From Bradyrhizobium sp. CCBAU 53340 (GTDB lineage: Bacteria; Pseudomonadota; Alphaproteobacteria; Rhizobiales; Xanthobacteraceae): 64,000 nt of DNA. Within the stretch, counting starts at the first letter, position 1, and each line of letters starts with the position of its first letter. This document shows, piece after piece, positions 39,195 to 50,947 of the stretch. The stretch covers positions 62,001 through 126,000 of the forward strand of contig NZ_CP030055.1 of assembly GCF_015291645.1 (NCBI RefSeq). Direction: 5' to 3'. The notes beneath the pieces were generated by a model. That model was not told where the DNA came from and searched no databases. It was given only the letters and a program-made list of their open reading frames with translations. The position numbers and the translations under genes were made by a program.

Positions 39195-39318
39195 CTCGTG
39201 CCCCGGACGCAGCGCAGCGTGAAACGGTGCGCTGCTGAGCCGGGGCCCATCTATGTGGCTCCTGGGTCCCGGCTCTGCGCAGCAACGCTTACGTGTTGCA
39301 GCGCGTCCGGGACATGAG
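39195..39318. repeat. Long inverted repeat, family C, copy 2
   Basis: CTCGTGCCCCGGACGC ... GCGTCCGGGACATGAG with inner GAGCCGGGGCCC/GGGTCCCGGCTC; same orientation as 38327-38438 and 11 bp upstream of the metallophosphoesterase start. Confidence 0.85.
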
Positions 39319-39323
39319 ACCGA

Positions 39324-40667
39324 CTATGCAGGAGGCGTGCCGTTGAGACCGAGCACGTGGCCGGCGAGATAGAGCGAGCCCGTGATCAGGATGCGCGGCG
39401 GCACCTCATAGGCGAGCTTCGATAGTGCACGCAGCGCGGCCTCGATGCTGGGCGCGATCTCGACGCGCATGCCGAGGCTGCGGACGGCATCCGCAAGGCG
39501 ATCCACCGGCATCGCATTCTCGGTATCGGGGATCGGCACCGCGATGATGTGACGGGTGAGGCCCGCGAAATTGGCCAGAAAGGCCTTCGCATCCTTGTTG
39601 GCCATCATGCCTGCAATGACGACCAGCGGCCGCGACACGCGTTCTTCGAGATCGCCGAGCGCGGCGGCGGCGACGCGGCCGCCTTCGGCATTGTGGCCGC
39701 CGTCGAGCCAGATCTCTGACCCCTGCGGTCCGAGAGCGAGCAACTCGCCCGAGGTGAGGCGCTGCATCCGCGCCGGCCATTCGGCACCGACGATGCCGGC
39801 CTCGAACGCCGCCTGGTTGACCTTGAATGTCGGAATCGCGCGCAATGTCGCAATCGCAAGGCCGGCATTGTCGAACTGGTGGCGGCCGAACAGGCGCGGC
39901 GCCGCGAGATCCATCAGGCCGCGCTCGTCGGAATAGACCAGGCGGCCGTGCTCGACATTGACGTGCCAATTTTCGTTCGCGGCAAACAGCGGCGCGCGCA
40001 TCTGCTTGGCCTGCGCCTCGATCACGGCCATCGCCTCGCCCGTCTGCTCGGCACAAATCAACGGCACGCCGCGCTTGATGATCGCGGCCTTCTCGCCGGC
40101 GATCGAGGCCAGCGTGTCGCCGAGGAAATCCATGTGATCCATGCTGACTGGCGTGATCACGCAGGCCGCGGGCGTATCGACCACATTGGTCGAATCAAGC
40201 CGGCCGCCGAGGCCGACTTCGAGCAGCACCGCATCGGCAGGATTTTGCGCGAACAGATGGAAGGCGGCCGCGGTCTTCAGCTCGAACACGGTCGCGGGCT
40301 CGCCGGCATTGACGCGCTCGACCTCTTCCAGCGCCGCGCGCAATTCGTCATCGGAGACGAGCACACCGCCGCCGACGCGGCCAAGGCGGAAACATTCGTT
40401 GATGCGGACGAGATAGGGCGAGGTGTAGGCGTGCACGCGCAGGCCCGCGGCCTCGAGCGTGGCGCGCAAGTACGCCACCGTCGAGCCCTTGCCGTTGGTG
40501 CCGGCGACATGGATCACCGGCGGCAGCTTGCGTTCGGGGTGACCAAGCCGCTCAAGCAGGCGGTGCATCCGCTCGAGCCCGAGATCGATGCGCTTCTGAT
40601 GCAGGGCCGACAGCCGCCCGATCAGTTGATCGAGCGACGCCTTTGAGCTGTCGGGAGATGCGTTCAC
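39324..40667 (-). CDS. folC: Folylpolyglutamate/dihydrofolate synthase FolC
   Basis: Adds glutamate to dihydropteroate and tetrahydrofolates. 447 residues, Mur ligase fold. ATP loop [37 protein letters not shown] in two conserved pieces; C-terminal DGGHNAEGG and [14 protein letters not shown] start overlaps the accD stop (GTGA), so it is translationally coupled to accD, as in many proteobacteria. Confidence 0.95.
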   Translation of the reverse strand: MNASPDSSKASLDQLIGRLSALHQKRIDLGLERMHRLLERLGHPERKLPPVIHVAGTNGKGSTVAYLRATLEAAGLRVHAYTSPYLVRINECFRLGRVGGGVLVSDDELRAALEEVERVNAGEPATVFELKTAAAFHLFAQNPADAVLLEVGLGGRLDSTNVVDTPAACVITPVSMDHMDFLGDTLASIAGEKAAIIKRGVPLICAEQTGEAMAVIEAQAKQMRAPLFAANENWHVNVEHGRLVYSDERGLMDLAAPRLFGRHQFDNAGLAIATLRAIPTFKVNQAAFEAGIVGAEWPARMQRLTSGELLALGPQGSEIWLDGGHNAEGGRVAAAALGDLEERVSRPLVVIAGMMANKDAKAFLANFAGLTRHIIAVPIPDTENAMPVDRLADAVRSLGMRVEIAPSIEAALRALSKLAYEVPPRILITGSLYLAGHVLGLNGTPPA

Positions 40668-41605
40668 GCGTGGGGCGCGGCCGGCGCCGTTTCAGCCGCC
40701 GAGACGATCTGCGCCGGGGTCGTCACCGGCTGGACCGATTTCGAGGCTCCATCAAGCGCCGGCGCCTTGGTCAGCAGGCGGCACAGCCGCGCCAGGGTCG
40801 GACGCAGCTCGTGGCGGTGCACGACCATGTCGACCATGCCGTGCTCTTTCAGATATTCGGCGCGCTGGAAACCTTCAGGCAGCTTTTCGCGAATGGTCTG
40901 CTCGATCACGCGCGCACCGGCAAAGCCGATCAGCGCGCCGGGCTCGGCGATCTGAACGTCACCGAGCATCGCGTAGGACGCGGTGACGCCGCCGGTGGTC
41001 GGGTTGGTGAGCACGACGATGTAAGGCTGCTTGGCTTCACGCAGCATCTGCACGGCAACGGTGGTGCGCGGCATCTGCATCAGCGACAGAATGCCTTCCT
41101 GCATGCGCGCGCCGCCCGAGGCGGCGAACACGATGAAGGGCGACTTCTTCTCGACGGCAAGCTCGAGCCCACGGACGATGGCTTCGCCTGCGGCCATGCC
41201 GAGCGAGCCGCCCATGAAGTCGAAGTCCTGCACGGCGACGACGACGCCGGCACCTTCGAGCTTGCCGTAGCCGACCTTGATCGCATCGTTCAGATTGGTG
41301 CGCGCCCGCGCATCCTTGATGCGATCGACGTACTTCTTCTCGTCGCGGAACTTGAGCGGATCGGGCGTGACCTCGGGCAGCGCGACATCGAACCAGGTTT
41401 CGTTGTCGAAGATCGACTTCAACCGCGCCACCGCGCCCATGCGCATGTGGTAGTTCGAGCCGGGAATGACGAACTGGTTGGCCTCGACGTCCTTGTAGAA
41501 CACGAGCTGTCCGGAATCCGGGCACTTGATCCACAGGTTCTCCGGCGTCTCCCGCCGCAGCATGTTGCGGATTTTCGGCCGGACCACATTGGTAAGCCAG
41601 TTCAT
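40664..41605 (-). CDS. accD: Acetyl-CoA carboxylase carboxyltransferase subunit beta
   Basis: First committed step of fatty acid synthesis. 313 residues with the crotonase-like carboxyltransferase core ([48 protein letters not shown]). The N-terminal region that forms a four-cysteine zinc ribbon in E. coli is aligned as WIKCPDSGQ and [12 protein letters not shown], keeping only one of the four cysteines. I recall the same loss in other Rhizobiales, so it is probably clade-wide. Confidence 0.96.
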   Translation of the reverse strand: MNWLTNVVRPKIRNMLRRETPENLWIKCPDSGQLVFYKDVEANQFVIPGSNYHMRMGAVARLKSIFDNETWFDVALPEVTPDPLKFRDEKKYVDRIKDARARTNLNDAIKVGYGKLEGAGVVVAVQDFDFMGGSLGMAAGEAIVRGLELAVEKKSPFIVFAASGGARMQEGILSLMQMPRTTVAVQMLREAKQPYIVVLTNPTTGGVTASYAMLGDVQIAEPGALIGFAGARVIEQTIREKLPEGFQRAEYLKEHGMVDMVVHRHELRPTLARLCRLLTKAPALDGASKSVQPVTTPAQIVSAAETAPAAPHA

Positions 41606-41649
41606 GGTTTGCTCCGATGTGCGACCCCGCTGGGGACCGCCTGAAAGGA

Positions 41650-41750
41650 TATATGGCGGCCGGGCCTTTGCCCGGCAAGCCGCCGTGTCGTCCGCGTTAG
41701 AGCATGATCCGGAAAAGTGTGAAGCGGTTTTTCCGACAAGATCATGCTCA
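41650..41750. repeat. Hairpins between trpA and accD, including repeat family D
   Basis: 41655-41685: GGCGGCCGGGC...GCCCGGC-AA-GCCGCC, a strong stem without U-tract. 41700-41749: GAGCATGATC...GATCATGCTC with an inner CGGAAAA/TTTTCCG stem, a unit I know as common in bradyrhizobia. They separate trpFBA from accD-folC. Confidence 0.75.
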
Positions 41751-41778
41751 AACTAGAGAGCTAAAGCGGAATTATGGC

Positions 41779-42611
41779 CTATTCGGCCGCTTGTTTCGCA
41801 GCCTTGACGCCCTGGGCCAGAGCCGCCGTCAGCTCAGCCACGGCGTTAACGGTTTTGGCGGTCGCGCGGCCCTCAGCGTCGAGGCTGTTCTTGAGCGCAT
41901 CGACCAGGGCCGTGCCGACCACCGAACCATCGGCCTTCTCTGCAATGGCGCGCGCCGCCTCCGGCGTGCGGATGCCAAAACCGACGCAGACCGGCAGCTG
42001 GGTGTGCCGCTTGATGCGCGCGACGGCTTCACCGACGGCATTCGCATCCGCTGCCGCCGCACCGGTGATACCGGCGATGGAGACGTAATAGACGAAGCCC
42101 GACGTGTTCGAGAGCACCGCAGGCAGGCGCTTGTCGTCGGTGGTCGGGGTCGCCAGACGAATGAAGTTGAGGCCGGCCTTCATCGCGGGCAGGCACAGCT
42201 CATCGTCTTCCTCCGGCGGCAAATCGACGATGATCAGGCCGTCGACGCCAGCGCTCTTGGCATCGACGAGGAATTTATCGACACCGTAGATGTAGATCGG
42301 ATTGTAATAGCCCATCAGCACGATCGGCGTCGCATCGTCGTCCTTGCGGAAGCCACGCACGAGCTCGATCGTCTTCTTCAGCGTCATGCCGGCCTTGAGC
42401 GCGCGAAGCCCCGCGGCCTGGATCGACGGGCCGTCGGCCATCGGATCGGTGAAGGGCATGCCGATCTCGATCACATCGGCGCCGGACTTCGGCAGCGCCT
42501 TGACGATCTCAAGCGAGGTCGCGGGATCGGGATCACCGGCCATCAGGAAGGTCACGAAGGCCGAGCGGCCCTGCTTCTTCAGCTCGGCAAAGCGGGTATC
42601 GATACGCGTGG

Positions 42612-42615
<4 letters not shown>
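41779..42615 (-). CDS. trpA: Tryptophan synthase alpha chain
   Basis: Releases indole from indole-3-glycerol phosphate. 278 residues, TIM barrel. Catalytic E50 and D61 in [18 protein letters not shown] start overlaps the trpB stop (GTGA). Last gene of trpF-trpB-trpA. Confidence 0.96.
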
Positions 42616-43822
<1,207 letters not shown>

Positions 43823-43826
<4 letters not shown>

Positions 43827-44482
43827 CGAACGCTCAACTCTTGAGTGGCGCGCGCGGCGCGAATGAAGGCCTTGATCATTTCCGGGTCTTTCACACCGGG
43901 AGCGCTCTCGACGCCGGAGGACACATCGACGCCGCCGGCGCGGGTGACGCGGAGGGCTTCGGCAACGTTGTCGGCGTGAAGCCCGCCCGAGACCATGAAG
44001 GGCAGTTTGAGATCGAGATTTTCGAGCAGGTGCCAGTCGAAGGGTTCGCCCAGGCCACCGGGGCGGGTCGCATCCTTTGGCGCACGCGCATCGAACAGGA
44101 TGCGGTCGGCGACCGCGGCATAGCCGGGCAGCACGGCGAGATCGGTTGCGGTCGCAACCGGCACGGCCTTCATCACCGGGCGGCCGAACTTCTGCTTGAT
44201 GTCGCGCAGGCGCGCCACGCTCTCCTGGCCGTGGAGCTGGAAGAGGTCAGGCGACAGCGCATCCATGATGTTGTCGAGCGTGGCATCGTCGGCATCGACC
44301 GTGAGCGCCACTTTGAGCGCGCGCTGCTTCACCTGCCGGCCGAGATCGCGCCCGGTCTCCAGCGAGACGTGCCGCGGCGAGGGCGGAAAGAACACGAACC
44401 CCACCATGTCGGCGCCCGCGTCGAGCGCCGTTTGAAGCGTCTCGGGCGTGGACAGGCCGCAGATCTTGACGAGCAGGGACAT
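43823..44482 (-). CDS. trpF: Phosphoribosylanthranilate isomerase
   Basis: Third step of the tryptophan pathway. 219 residues. Catalytic Cys in [12 protein letters not shown], general acid region LFDARAP, and phosphate-binding [10 protein letters not shown]. First gene of the overlapping trpFBA unit. No leader peptide rich in Trp codons was found upstream. Confidence 0.95.
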
Positions 44483-44547
44483 GGTCTCAAAGCAGATGGA
44501 GGCCGCAAGTGGCGGCCGGGAAACGGGCTTTTCGGTTGGGGCCGCTT

Positions 44548-44940
44548 CTACAACGTCGCGCGCTGCTTGTCTCGCCCGATGGGCCCGTAAAGGCCCACCC
44601 CGGAGGGAACGGGGAGCCGCTGGGCCTCGGGCTTGGCTGCGGCCGCCTGAGCCCGGAGTCCGGCCGCCTCGACCCGGGCAGCCCGTGCATCGGCCTCATG
44701 CCGGCGCGCGGCGCGGCGCCAGTGCCGCTGGCCGAACCAGACGGCGCAGCCGCCGACAATGACGCCCAGGGCGGCCGTCAGGATCAGCAGCAGGAACAAC
44801 GGAATGTCGCGGGACAGCGCCGGGTCCTTCGCCATGAAGGGATCGAAGGAGACGGTGACGTCATGCCGGTTGGCGGCCGCGAAAGTCACCAGGATCAGGA
44901 CCAGCGGAGTCACGAACAGCCAGGTCAGAAACTTTCGCAT
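44548..44940 (-). CDS. LapA-domain membrane protein
   Basis: 130 residues from ATG 44940. Two membrane helices (FLTWLFVTPLVLILVTFAAAN and IPLFLLLILTAALGVIVGG) with a cytoplasmic, Arg/Ala-rich C-terminal coiled segment. LapA/YciS-like proteins in E. coli act with LapB in lipopolysaccharide assembly control. The position between ihfB and trpF is standard in Rhizobiales. Confidence 0.85.
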   Translation of the reverse strand: MRKFLTWLFVTPLVLILVTFAAANRHDVTVSFDPFMAKDPALSRDIPLFLLLILTAALGVIVGGCAVWFGQRHWRRAARRHEADARAARVEAAGLRAQAAAAKPEAQRLPVPSGVGLYGPIGRDKQRATL

Positions 44941-45022
44941 TGCGTGTCGCTCGCCTTGAATCACCTGCCGCCGCATCAAATGGCGGTTCGGCTAAGCCCG
45001 GACGACAATAGTCCTAGTAGTC

Positions 45023-45328
45023 CTAGTCCGGCGCGCCCGGATCCGGATGGTCGCGGTTGAGCCGCTCGCGCATTTCCTTGCCGGTCTTGAAGAACGGAAC
45101 GCTCTTCTGATCGACCGGGACATGGGCGCCGGTGCGCGGATTGCGGCCGGCGCGGGCGGGGCGATGCTTGACCGAGAAAGCGCCGAAGCCGCGCAGCTCG
45201 ACGCGGTCGCCGCGCGCGAGTGCCGCGACGATCTCTTCGAGAATCGCGTTCACAATGTTCTCGACATCCCGCTGGTACAGATGCGGGTTGTGCTCGGCGA
45301 TACGCTGAACAAGTTCGGATTTGATCAT
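45023..45328 (-). CDS. ihfB: Integration host factor subunit beta
   Basis: DNA-bending histone-like protein, 101 residues. DNABII signatures: [31 protein letters not shown] and the beta-arm [12 protein letters not shown]. Downstream of sppA, in the cmk-rpsA-...-ihfB order kept across proteobacteria. Confidence 0.96.
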   Translation of the reverse strand: MIKSELVQRIAEHNPHLYQRDVENIVNAILEEIVAALARGDRVELRGFGAFSVKHRPARAGRNPRTGAHVPVDQKSVPFFKTGKEMRERLNRDHPDPGAPD

Positions 45329-45509
45329 CGAGAGATAGGACCCGGAAGCGTGCGGATGACCATTTCCGTGAAAATGCGTTGATCTGTCAAGACGCTAAAT
45401 GAACGTCGAGCGTCGTGAAAATGCGTGACAAATGCCGAAAAAGCAGGCTGCACGGCTACTCGCCAGACGCGAAAAAGGTCCGGAACTCGCGTTGTTCCGG
45501 CCGTTCCGG

Positions 45510-46490
45510 TCAATTCGAAGCAGCCGGCTGCCACAACGCCAGCATTCCATCCAACCCGGCGCGATCGACCGCCTGCACCATGCCGGTTTGCGCGATTTGA
45601 TGGGCAATCGAGCCGAATCCAAGCGCTTCCAGCGTCACCGCGGCGGCCGTCTTCAGGAACGGCAGATCGCCAAAACGCGGCTCGAGCTTGTAGTCGCGCA
45701 CCGAAAGGCCCTTCTTGACGCCCTTCTGCTCCTCGAGCCAGGTCACCGCGGTTTTCTCATCGCCGAGCTGATCGATCAGCTTGAGATCGATCGCCTGGCG
45801 GCCGGTGAAGACGCGGCCATCGACGACTTTTTCGAGCTGCGTGTCATCCATGCCACGGCGCTGCTTCACCAGATCCTTGAACCAGGCATAGGAATCCTTC
45901 ACCAGCGCGTCCAGCGCGGCCCGTGCCTCGGGGCTGGTCGGCTCAAAACCGTTGGGGGCGGCCTTCAGCGGCGTCGACTTCACTTCCTCGACCTTGACGC
46001 CGATGGTCTTCAGGAGCTCGGAGACGTTGGGAAACTGGAAGAGGACACCGATCGAGCCGACCAGCGAGCTCTGCTGGGCGATGATGTGGTCGCTCGCAAT
46101 CGCGGTGATGTAGCCGCCGGAGGCCGCAAGGCCTTCGACCACGACGACCAGCGGCTTCTTGGCCTTCAGGCGGGTCAATGAATCATAGAGCTGCTCGGAG
46201 CCGGCGGTGGTGCCGCCGGGCGAGTTGATGTGAACGATCACGGCGGCGGCCTGCGAATTCTCCAGCCGCTCCAGCGAGCGCGTGCGTTCGGCATCGCTGC
46301 GGATCAGGCCATCGATCTGCACACGTGCGATCGAGCCTGCGGAGACGAAGCTGCCGCGTGCGCCGGGCGTTGCGATCAGCGCAAAGCCCGCGATCGCGGC
46401 GATCGCGATCAGCGCCGCCATCACGCGCCAGAACGTCAGCTTGCGGCGGATCCTGCGGCGATCGACGATGATGTCCGAATCGAGCGACAT
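45510..46490 (-). CDS. sppA: Signal peptide peptidase SppA
   Basis: Membrane serine protease that degrades cleaved signal peptides. 326 residues with one N-terminal membrane helix (VMAALIAIAAIAGFALIA). The Ser/Lys dyad is S124 (GLAASGGYIT) and K176 (STPLKAAP), spaced 52 residues as in B. subtilis SppA. Short, single-domain form. Confidence 0.94.
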   Translation of the reverse strand: MSLDSDIIVDRRRIRRKLTFWRVMAALIAIAAIAGFALIATPGARGSFVSAGSIARVQIDGLIRSDAERTRSLERLENSQAAAVIVHINSPGGTTAGSEQLYDSLTRLKAKKPLVVVVEGLAASGGYITAIASDHIIAQQSSLVGSIGVLFQFPNVSELLKTIGVKVEEVKSTPLKAAPNGFEPTSPEARAALDALVKDSYAWFKDLVKQRRGMDDTQLEKVVDGRVFTGRQAIDLKLIDQLGDEKTAVTWLEEQKGVKKGLSVRDYKLEPRFGDLPFLKTAAAVTLEALGFGSIAHQIAQTGMVQAVDRAGLDGMLALWQPAASN

Positions 46491-46840
46491 CGAGATATCT
46501 CCAAATGAAAGGCCGCTGGCGTTGTGCAGGTCACGACGTGACCATCAGCTTGTCTGGATACATCAATTGCGGCGCAATTTGAAGAAAGCAAGGCCTCGTA
46601 AAGGGCGAGAAAGCTACCAAACACTCACTCGTCCTCCCCGCGAACGCGGGGATCCATAACCACAGGGCGGGATGTGACGCGAGGCGCCCACTCCGAGTCT
46701 TCGTCAAACCACTCCCTGTGGGTATGGGTCCCGGATCTGCGCTGACGCTTGTCCGGGACGACAATGGAGTTTGCCGCCGGCAACAAAAAAGCCCCGGCTT
46801 GCGCCGGGGCTTCAATGTCAGCGAAAACTCAGCGTTTCGC
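46491..46840. other. Gene-free region between rpsA and sppA
   Basis: 350 bp. Holds the rpsA terminator (46785-46812) and a long imperfect inverted repeat of another family at about 46630-46762 (starting CCTCCCCGCGAACGCGGGGA, ending TTGTCCGGGACGAC). The sppA promoter should lie in the sppA-proximal part; no clear -35/-10 is named. Confidence 0.65.
46785..46812 (-). terminator. Rho-independent terminator after rpsA
   Basis: On the minus strand: stem AAGCCCCGGC / GCCGGGGCTT, loop GCAA, followed by a run of T (complement of the A-run 46785-46790). It lies 28 bp after the rpsA stop and isolates aroA-cmk-rpsA from sppA. Confidence 0.95.
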
Positions 46841-48547
46841 TTACTTGCTGTCGCGGTTCTTGAGCGCGGTGCCCAGGATGTCGCCGAGCGTCGCACCCGA
46901 ATCCGAGGAGCCGTACTGCGCGATGGCTTCCTTCTCTTCGGCGACTTCGAGCGCCTTGATCGACACCTGGACCTTGCGGGCCTTCTTGTCGAACTGGATC
47001 ACGCGGGCATCGACCTTCTCGCCGACGGCGAAGCGTTCGGCACGCTGGTCGTTGCGGTCACGCGCGAGCTCCGAGCGCTTGATGAAGGTCGAGAAGTCGG
47101 TGCCGGCGATCTTCACCTCGATACCGCTTTCCTTCACTTCGAGCACTTCGCAGGTCACGACCGCGCCCTTCTTGACATCGCCCGGCTCGGCGAAGGGGTC
47201 GCCTTCGAGCTGCTTGATGCCGAGCGAGATACGCTCCTTCTCGACGTCCACATCGAGCACCACGGCCTTCACCATGTCGCCCTTCTTGTAGTTGTCGATC
47301 ACCTGCTCGCCCGGAAGCTTCCAGTCGAGGTCGGAGAGGTGGACCATGCCGTCGACGTCGCCCTCGAGGCCGAGGAACAGACCGAACTCGGTCTTGTTCT
47401 TGACTTCGCCCTCGACCACCGAACCGGTCGGGTGACCTTCGACGAAGACCTCCCACGGGTTGCGCATGGTCTGCTTGAGGCCGAGCGAGATGCGGCGCTT
47501 GACGGAATCGACTTCCAGCACCTGCACGTCGACTTCCTGCGAGGTCGACACGATCTTGCCGGGGTGCATGTTCTTCTTGGTCCACGACATCTCGGAGACG
47601 TGGATCAGGCCTTCGATGCCCGGCTCGAGCTCGACGAACGCACCGTAGTCGGTGATGTTGGTGACGCGGCCGGTGAAGCGGGCACCCAGCGGGTACTTGG
47701 CTTCGATGCCCTGCCACGGATCGTCCAGCAGCTGCTTCATGCCCAGCGAGATGCGGTGCGTCTCGTGGTTGATCTTGATGATCTTGACCTTCACGGTCTG
47801 GCCGATCGAGAGCACCTCGGTCGGGTGATTGACGCGGCGCCACGCGATGTCGGTGACGTGCAGCAGGCCGTCGATGCCGCCGAGATCAACGAACGCACCG
47901 TAATCGGTGATGTTCTTGACCACGCCGTCGATGACCTGACCCTCTTCGAGGTTCTGCACCAGCTCCTGACGCTGCTCGGCGCGGGTCTCTTCGAGAACCG
48001 TGCGGCGGGAGACGACGATGTTGCCGCGGCGCCGGTCCATCTTGAGGATCTGGAACGGCTGCGCGTTGTTCATCAGCGGCGCAACGTCGCGGATCGGACG
48101 GATGTCGACCTGCGAACGCGGCAGGAAGGCAACGGCGCCGTCGAGGTCGACGGTGAAGCCGCCCTTGACCTGGTTGAAGATGACGCCCGTGACCTTCTCG
48201 TTGTTCTGGAACGCCTTCTCCAGCTTGCCCCAGCTCTCTTCGCGGCGCGCCTTGTCGCGCGACAGCACGGCCTCGCCGAGGGCGTTCTCGATGCGATCGA
48301 GGAACACTTCCACCTCGTCGCCAACCTTGATCTCGCTGTCACGGCCGGGGCCGGAAAATTCGCGCAGCGCAACGCGGCCTTCGGTCTTCAGGCCGACGTC
48401 GATGACGGCCATGTCCTTTTCAATTGCAACCACCTTGCCCTTGACGACCGAGCTCTCCTGCAGGTTGCCACCAGCGAAGGACTCGTCGAGCATCGCGGCG
48501 AAATCGTCACGCGACGGGCTATAGGTATCAGCGGAAGTCGAAGCCAT
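46841..48547 (-). CDS. rpsA: 30S ribosomal protein S1
   Basis: 568 residues, six S1 (OB-fold) repeats, for example VVKGKVVAIEKDMAVIDVG, GARFTGRVTNITDYGAFVEL and VVEGEVKNKTEFGLFLGL. Binds mRNA on the 30S subunit. ATG 48547 is preceded by GGAGAA 7 nt upstream; the frame stays open further but the protein family starts at MASTSADTYSPSRDDFA. It has its own terminator. The 267-bp leader after cmk could hold S1 autoregulation. Confidence 0.97.
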   Translation of the reverse strand: MASTSADTYSPSRDDFAAMLDESFAGGNLQESSVVKGKVVAIEKDMAVIDVGLKTEGRVALREFSGPGRDSEIKVGDEVEVFLDRIENALGEAVLSRDKARREESWGKLEKAFQNNEKVTGVIFNQVKGGFTVDLDGAVAFLPRSQVDIRPIRDVAPLMNNAQPFQILKMDRRRGNIVVSRRTVLEETRAEQRQELVQNLEEGQVIDGVVKNITDYGAFVDLGGIDGLLHVTDIAWRRVNHPTEVLSIGQTVKVKIIKINHETHRISLGMKQLLDDPWQGIEAKYPLGARFTGRVTNITDYGAFVELEPGIEGLIHVSEMSWTKKNMHPGKIVSTSQEVDVQVLEVDSVKRRISLGLKQTMRNPWEVFVEGHPTGSVVEGEVKNKTEFGLFLGLEGDVDGMVHLSDLDWKLPGEQVIDNYKKGDMVKAVVLDVDVEKERISLGIKQLEGDPFAEPGDVKKGAVVTCEVLEVKESGIEVKIAGTDFSTFIKRSELARDRNDQRAERFAVGEKVDARVIQFDKKARKVQVSIKALEVAEEKEAIAQYGSSDSGATLGDILGTALKNRDSK

Positions 48548-48814
48548 TTGTTCTCCAGTTGCGGATGTCTTGCCGGCCGTTGGGTTCATGGGCGTATCGC
48601 GCACGCAGTGTCGGAAGGCCCGCAAGACCTTCGAGCGACCGCTCGCTGCTCCGGCCTCGAGCCGAAACAGCGGAAGCGGGCCGGCAGAGGCCCGCGCGTT
48701 CGATACGTGGAAATCGTTGTGTCCGGAGCCTGGATCGCGTCGATCCCAAACAGGGACCGAGAGTATCGACCTCAAAGAGCGGGAGCGGGCACTTCCTCCA
48801 ATGACGGCTGCGGC

Positions 48815-49453
48815 TTAACCCCGCGACCGGCCCGCTCGGACAGCCTCGATAATGTCGATGGCGGCCCGGACGCCGCCTTCTATATCCAGTTGGGAGTTAT
48901 CTAGCAAGTAAGCATCCGCGGCTGGTTTTAAAGGCGCAATCGGCCTGTTCTTGTCCCGTTCGTCGCGCCGGATGATGTCGGCGAGCACGGCCGCCTCGTC
49001 CGCCTCCTCGCCTCGCGCCTTGGCCTCCATGGTGCGCCGGCGAGCGCGAACCTTGGGGTCAGCGACGACGAAGATTTTCACGTCGGCATGGGGGCAAATC
49101 ACGGTTCCAATGTCCCGGCCGTCGAGCACAGCGCCGGGCGGATCGGCGGCAAATTGGCGCTGAAAATTGACCAGGACCTCGCGAACCCTCGGGATCGCAG
49201 ACACAATGGAGGCGCCCTCGCCAGCCTCCTGGGTCTTCAGGGCGGGATTGCCGAATTTTTCGGGATCGAGCTCCAGGGCGGCCTGCACCGCGGCTGCCTC
49301 ATCCCTGAGATCATGGCCCGCCTCCATCAGGGCGTAGGCGACCGCGCGATAGATCACGCCGGTATCGAGATGACGATAGCCATAGTGATGGGCGAGGCGC
49401 TTGCCCAGCGTGCCCTTTCCCGAAGCCGCGGGTCCGTCGATGGCGATAATCAT
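48815..49453 (-). CDS. cmk: Cytidylate kinase
   Basis: Phosphorylates CMP and dCMP. 212 residues. P-loop [40 protein letters not shown] and [11 protein letters not shown] overlaps the aroA stop (ATGA). The aroA-cmk-rpsA order is conserved. Confidence 0.96.
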   Translation of the reverse strand: MIIAIDGPAASGKGTLGKRLAHHYGYRHLDTGVIYRAVAYALMEAGHDLRDEAAAVQAALELDPEKFGNPALKTQEAGEGASIVSAIPRVREVLVNFQRQFAADPPGAVLDGRDIGTVICPHADVKIFVVADPKVRARRRTMEAKARGEEADEAAVLADIIRRDERDKNRPIAPLKPAADAYLLDNSQLDIEGGVRAAIDIIEAVRAGRSRG

Positions 49454-50787
49454 GAAAACTCGGCCCCAAGCGAACGCATCATCGGAATGAAGTCCGGGAA
49501 ACTGGTGGCGATGAAGGCAGTGTCGTCGACCGTCACCGGCTGGTCCGAAGCGCAGCCCATCACCAGCGCGGACATCGCGATGCGATGGTCCATATGCGTG
49601 GCGACAGTGCCGCCACCGGGGACATGGCCGCGCCCCTCGACGATCAGATCGTCGCCGGACACCTCGACCTTGACGCCGTTGACGCGCAGCATCGCCGCCG
49701 TGGCCTCGAGCCGGTCGGATTCCTTGACGCGCAGCTCCTGCAGGCCGCGCATGATGGTGGTGCCTTCGGCGAAGGCGGCCGCCACCGCCAGCACCAGATA
49801 TTCGTCGATCATCGAGGGCGCGCGCTCCGGCGGCACCTCGACGCCGCGCAGCTTTGAGGCACGTACGCGCAGGCGCGCCATCGGCTCGCCGGCATCGGCG
49901 CGGACTTCGCTTTCTTCGATGAAGGCGCCCATTTCACGCAGCGTCGTGAACAGGCCGGTGCGCAGCGGATTGGTCATGACGTCGGAAAGGACGACATCGG
50001 AGCCTTCGACGATCAGTGCCGCGACAACAGGAAAAGCCGCTGACGAGGGATCGGCGGGCACGATAACGGTCGCGCCATGCAGCTCGGGCTGGCCGACCAG
50101 CGTGATGCGGCGGCCGTGAGCCCCCTCGGCGACCGAGGTGATGTCGGCGCCGAAATGCTTCAGCATCAGCTCGGTGTGGTCGCGGCTGGCCTCGTTCTCG
50201 ACCACGGTGGTCGTGCCCGGCGCAGCCAGGCCCGCCAGCAGCACAGCCGATTTGATCTGGGCCGAGGCGACCGGGGTCTTGTAGGTGATCGGCAACGGAT
50301 CGCGCGCGCCCTGGAGGGTCAGCGGCAGGCGGCCGCCCTCGCCGCCGGAGACGACCTTGGCGCCCATCTTTTCGAGCGGATCGAGGATCCGGCGCATCGG
50401 GCGGCTGCGCAGCGAGGCGTCGCCATCGAAAACCGCCGAGATCGGGCAGCCGGCGACGGCGCCCATGACCAGCCGGCAGCCGGTGCCGGAGTTGCCGAAA
50501 TCCAGCGCCGCCTTGGGCTGGGCAAAGCCGCCGACACCCACGCCGTTCACTTTCCAGGCGAAATCGCCGGTCCGCTCGACCTTGGCGCCGAGCGCCTGCA
50601 TGGATTTGGCGGTGTTGAGGACGTCCTCGCCCTCGAGCAGGCCGGTAATCCGGGTCTCGCCGACCGCCAGCGCGCCCAGGATGAGGGCCCGGTGGGAGAT
50701 CGACTTGTCCCCGGGCACCCGTACTTTCCCGGTCAGGGGACCGCTTGAGCTCGACTTCAGGGGTGTCGGCTTGTCGGAATGGGGCAA
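49450..50787 (-). CDS. aroA: 3-phosphoshikimate 1-carboxyvinyltransferase (EPSP synthase)
   Basis: Sixth step of the shikimate pathway. Core motifs: [39 protein letters not shown], and [18 protein letters not shown] 50787 is preferred because AAGGA lies 7 nt upstream and the product (445 residues) then begins [12 protein letters not shown], similar to relatives as I recall them; GTG 50826 would add 13 residues. The variable residues of glyphosate-tolerant class II enzymes were not assessed. Confidence 0.95.
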   Translation of the reverse strand: MPHSDKPTPLKSSSSGPLTGKVRVPGDKSISHRALILGALAVGETRITGLLEGEDVLNTAKSMQALGAKVERTGDFAWKVNGVGVGGFAQPKAALDFGNSGTGCRLVMGAVAGCPISAVFDGDASLRSRPMRRILDPLEKMGAKVVSGGEGGRLPLTLQGARDPLPITYKTPVASAQIKSAVLLAGLAAPGTTTVVENEASRDHTELMLKHFGADITSVAEGAHGRRITLVGQPELHGATVIVPADPSSAAFPVVAALIVEGSDVVLSDVMTNPLRTGLFTTLREMGAFIEESEVRADAGEPMARLRVRASKLRGVEVPPERAPSMIDEYLVLAVAAAFAEGTTIMRGLQELRVKESDRLEATAAMLRVNGVKVEVSGDDLIVEGRGHVPGGGTVATHMDHRIAMSALVMGCASDQPVTVDDTAFIATSFPDFIPMMRSLGAEFS

Positions 50788-50947
50788 GATTGTGTCCTTG
50801 AATGCGCCTCGGAGGCTGGCGGGCACCTACCACATGGTCTCCCCGCCGTCACGAGCATGTCTTTCTCTCGTAATGCGCTATTGACAGCAGGCCGCCAACT
50901 AGCCAAGTGAAACACCGCTTTTCAGACATTCCCAGGATTCCTCTGCC

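Noticed and set aside
39879..40646. 255-codon plus-strand frame opposite folC
   Set aside because: Antisense to a well-supported folC; no start signal and no recognisable domain.
46718..48904. 728-codon open frame on the plus strand
   Set aside because: It lies fully antisense to rpsA, which has six clear S1 repeats; long antisense frames are common in high-GC DNA.
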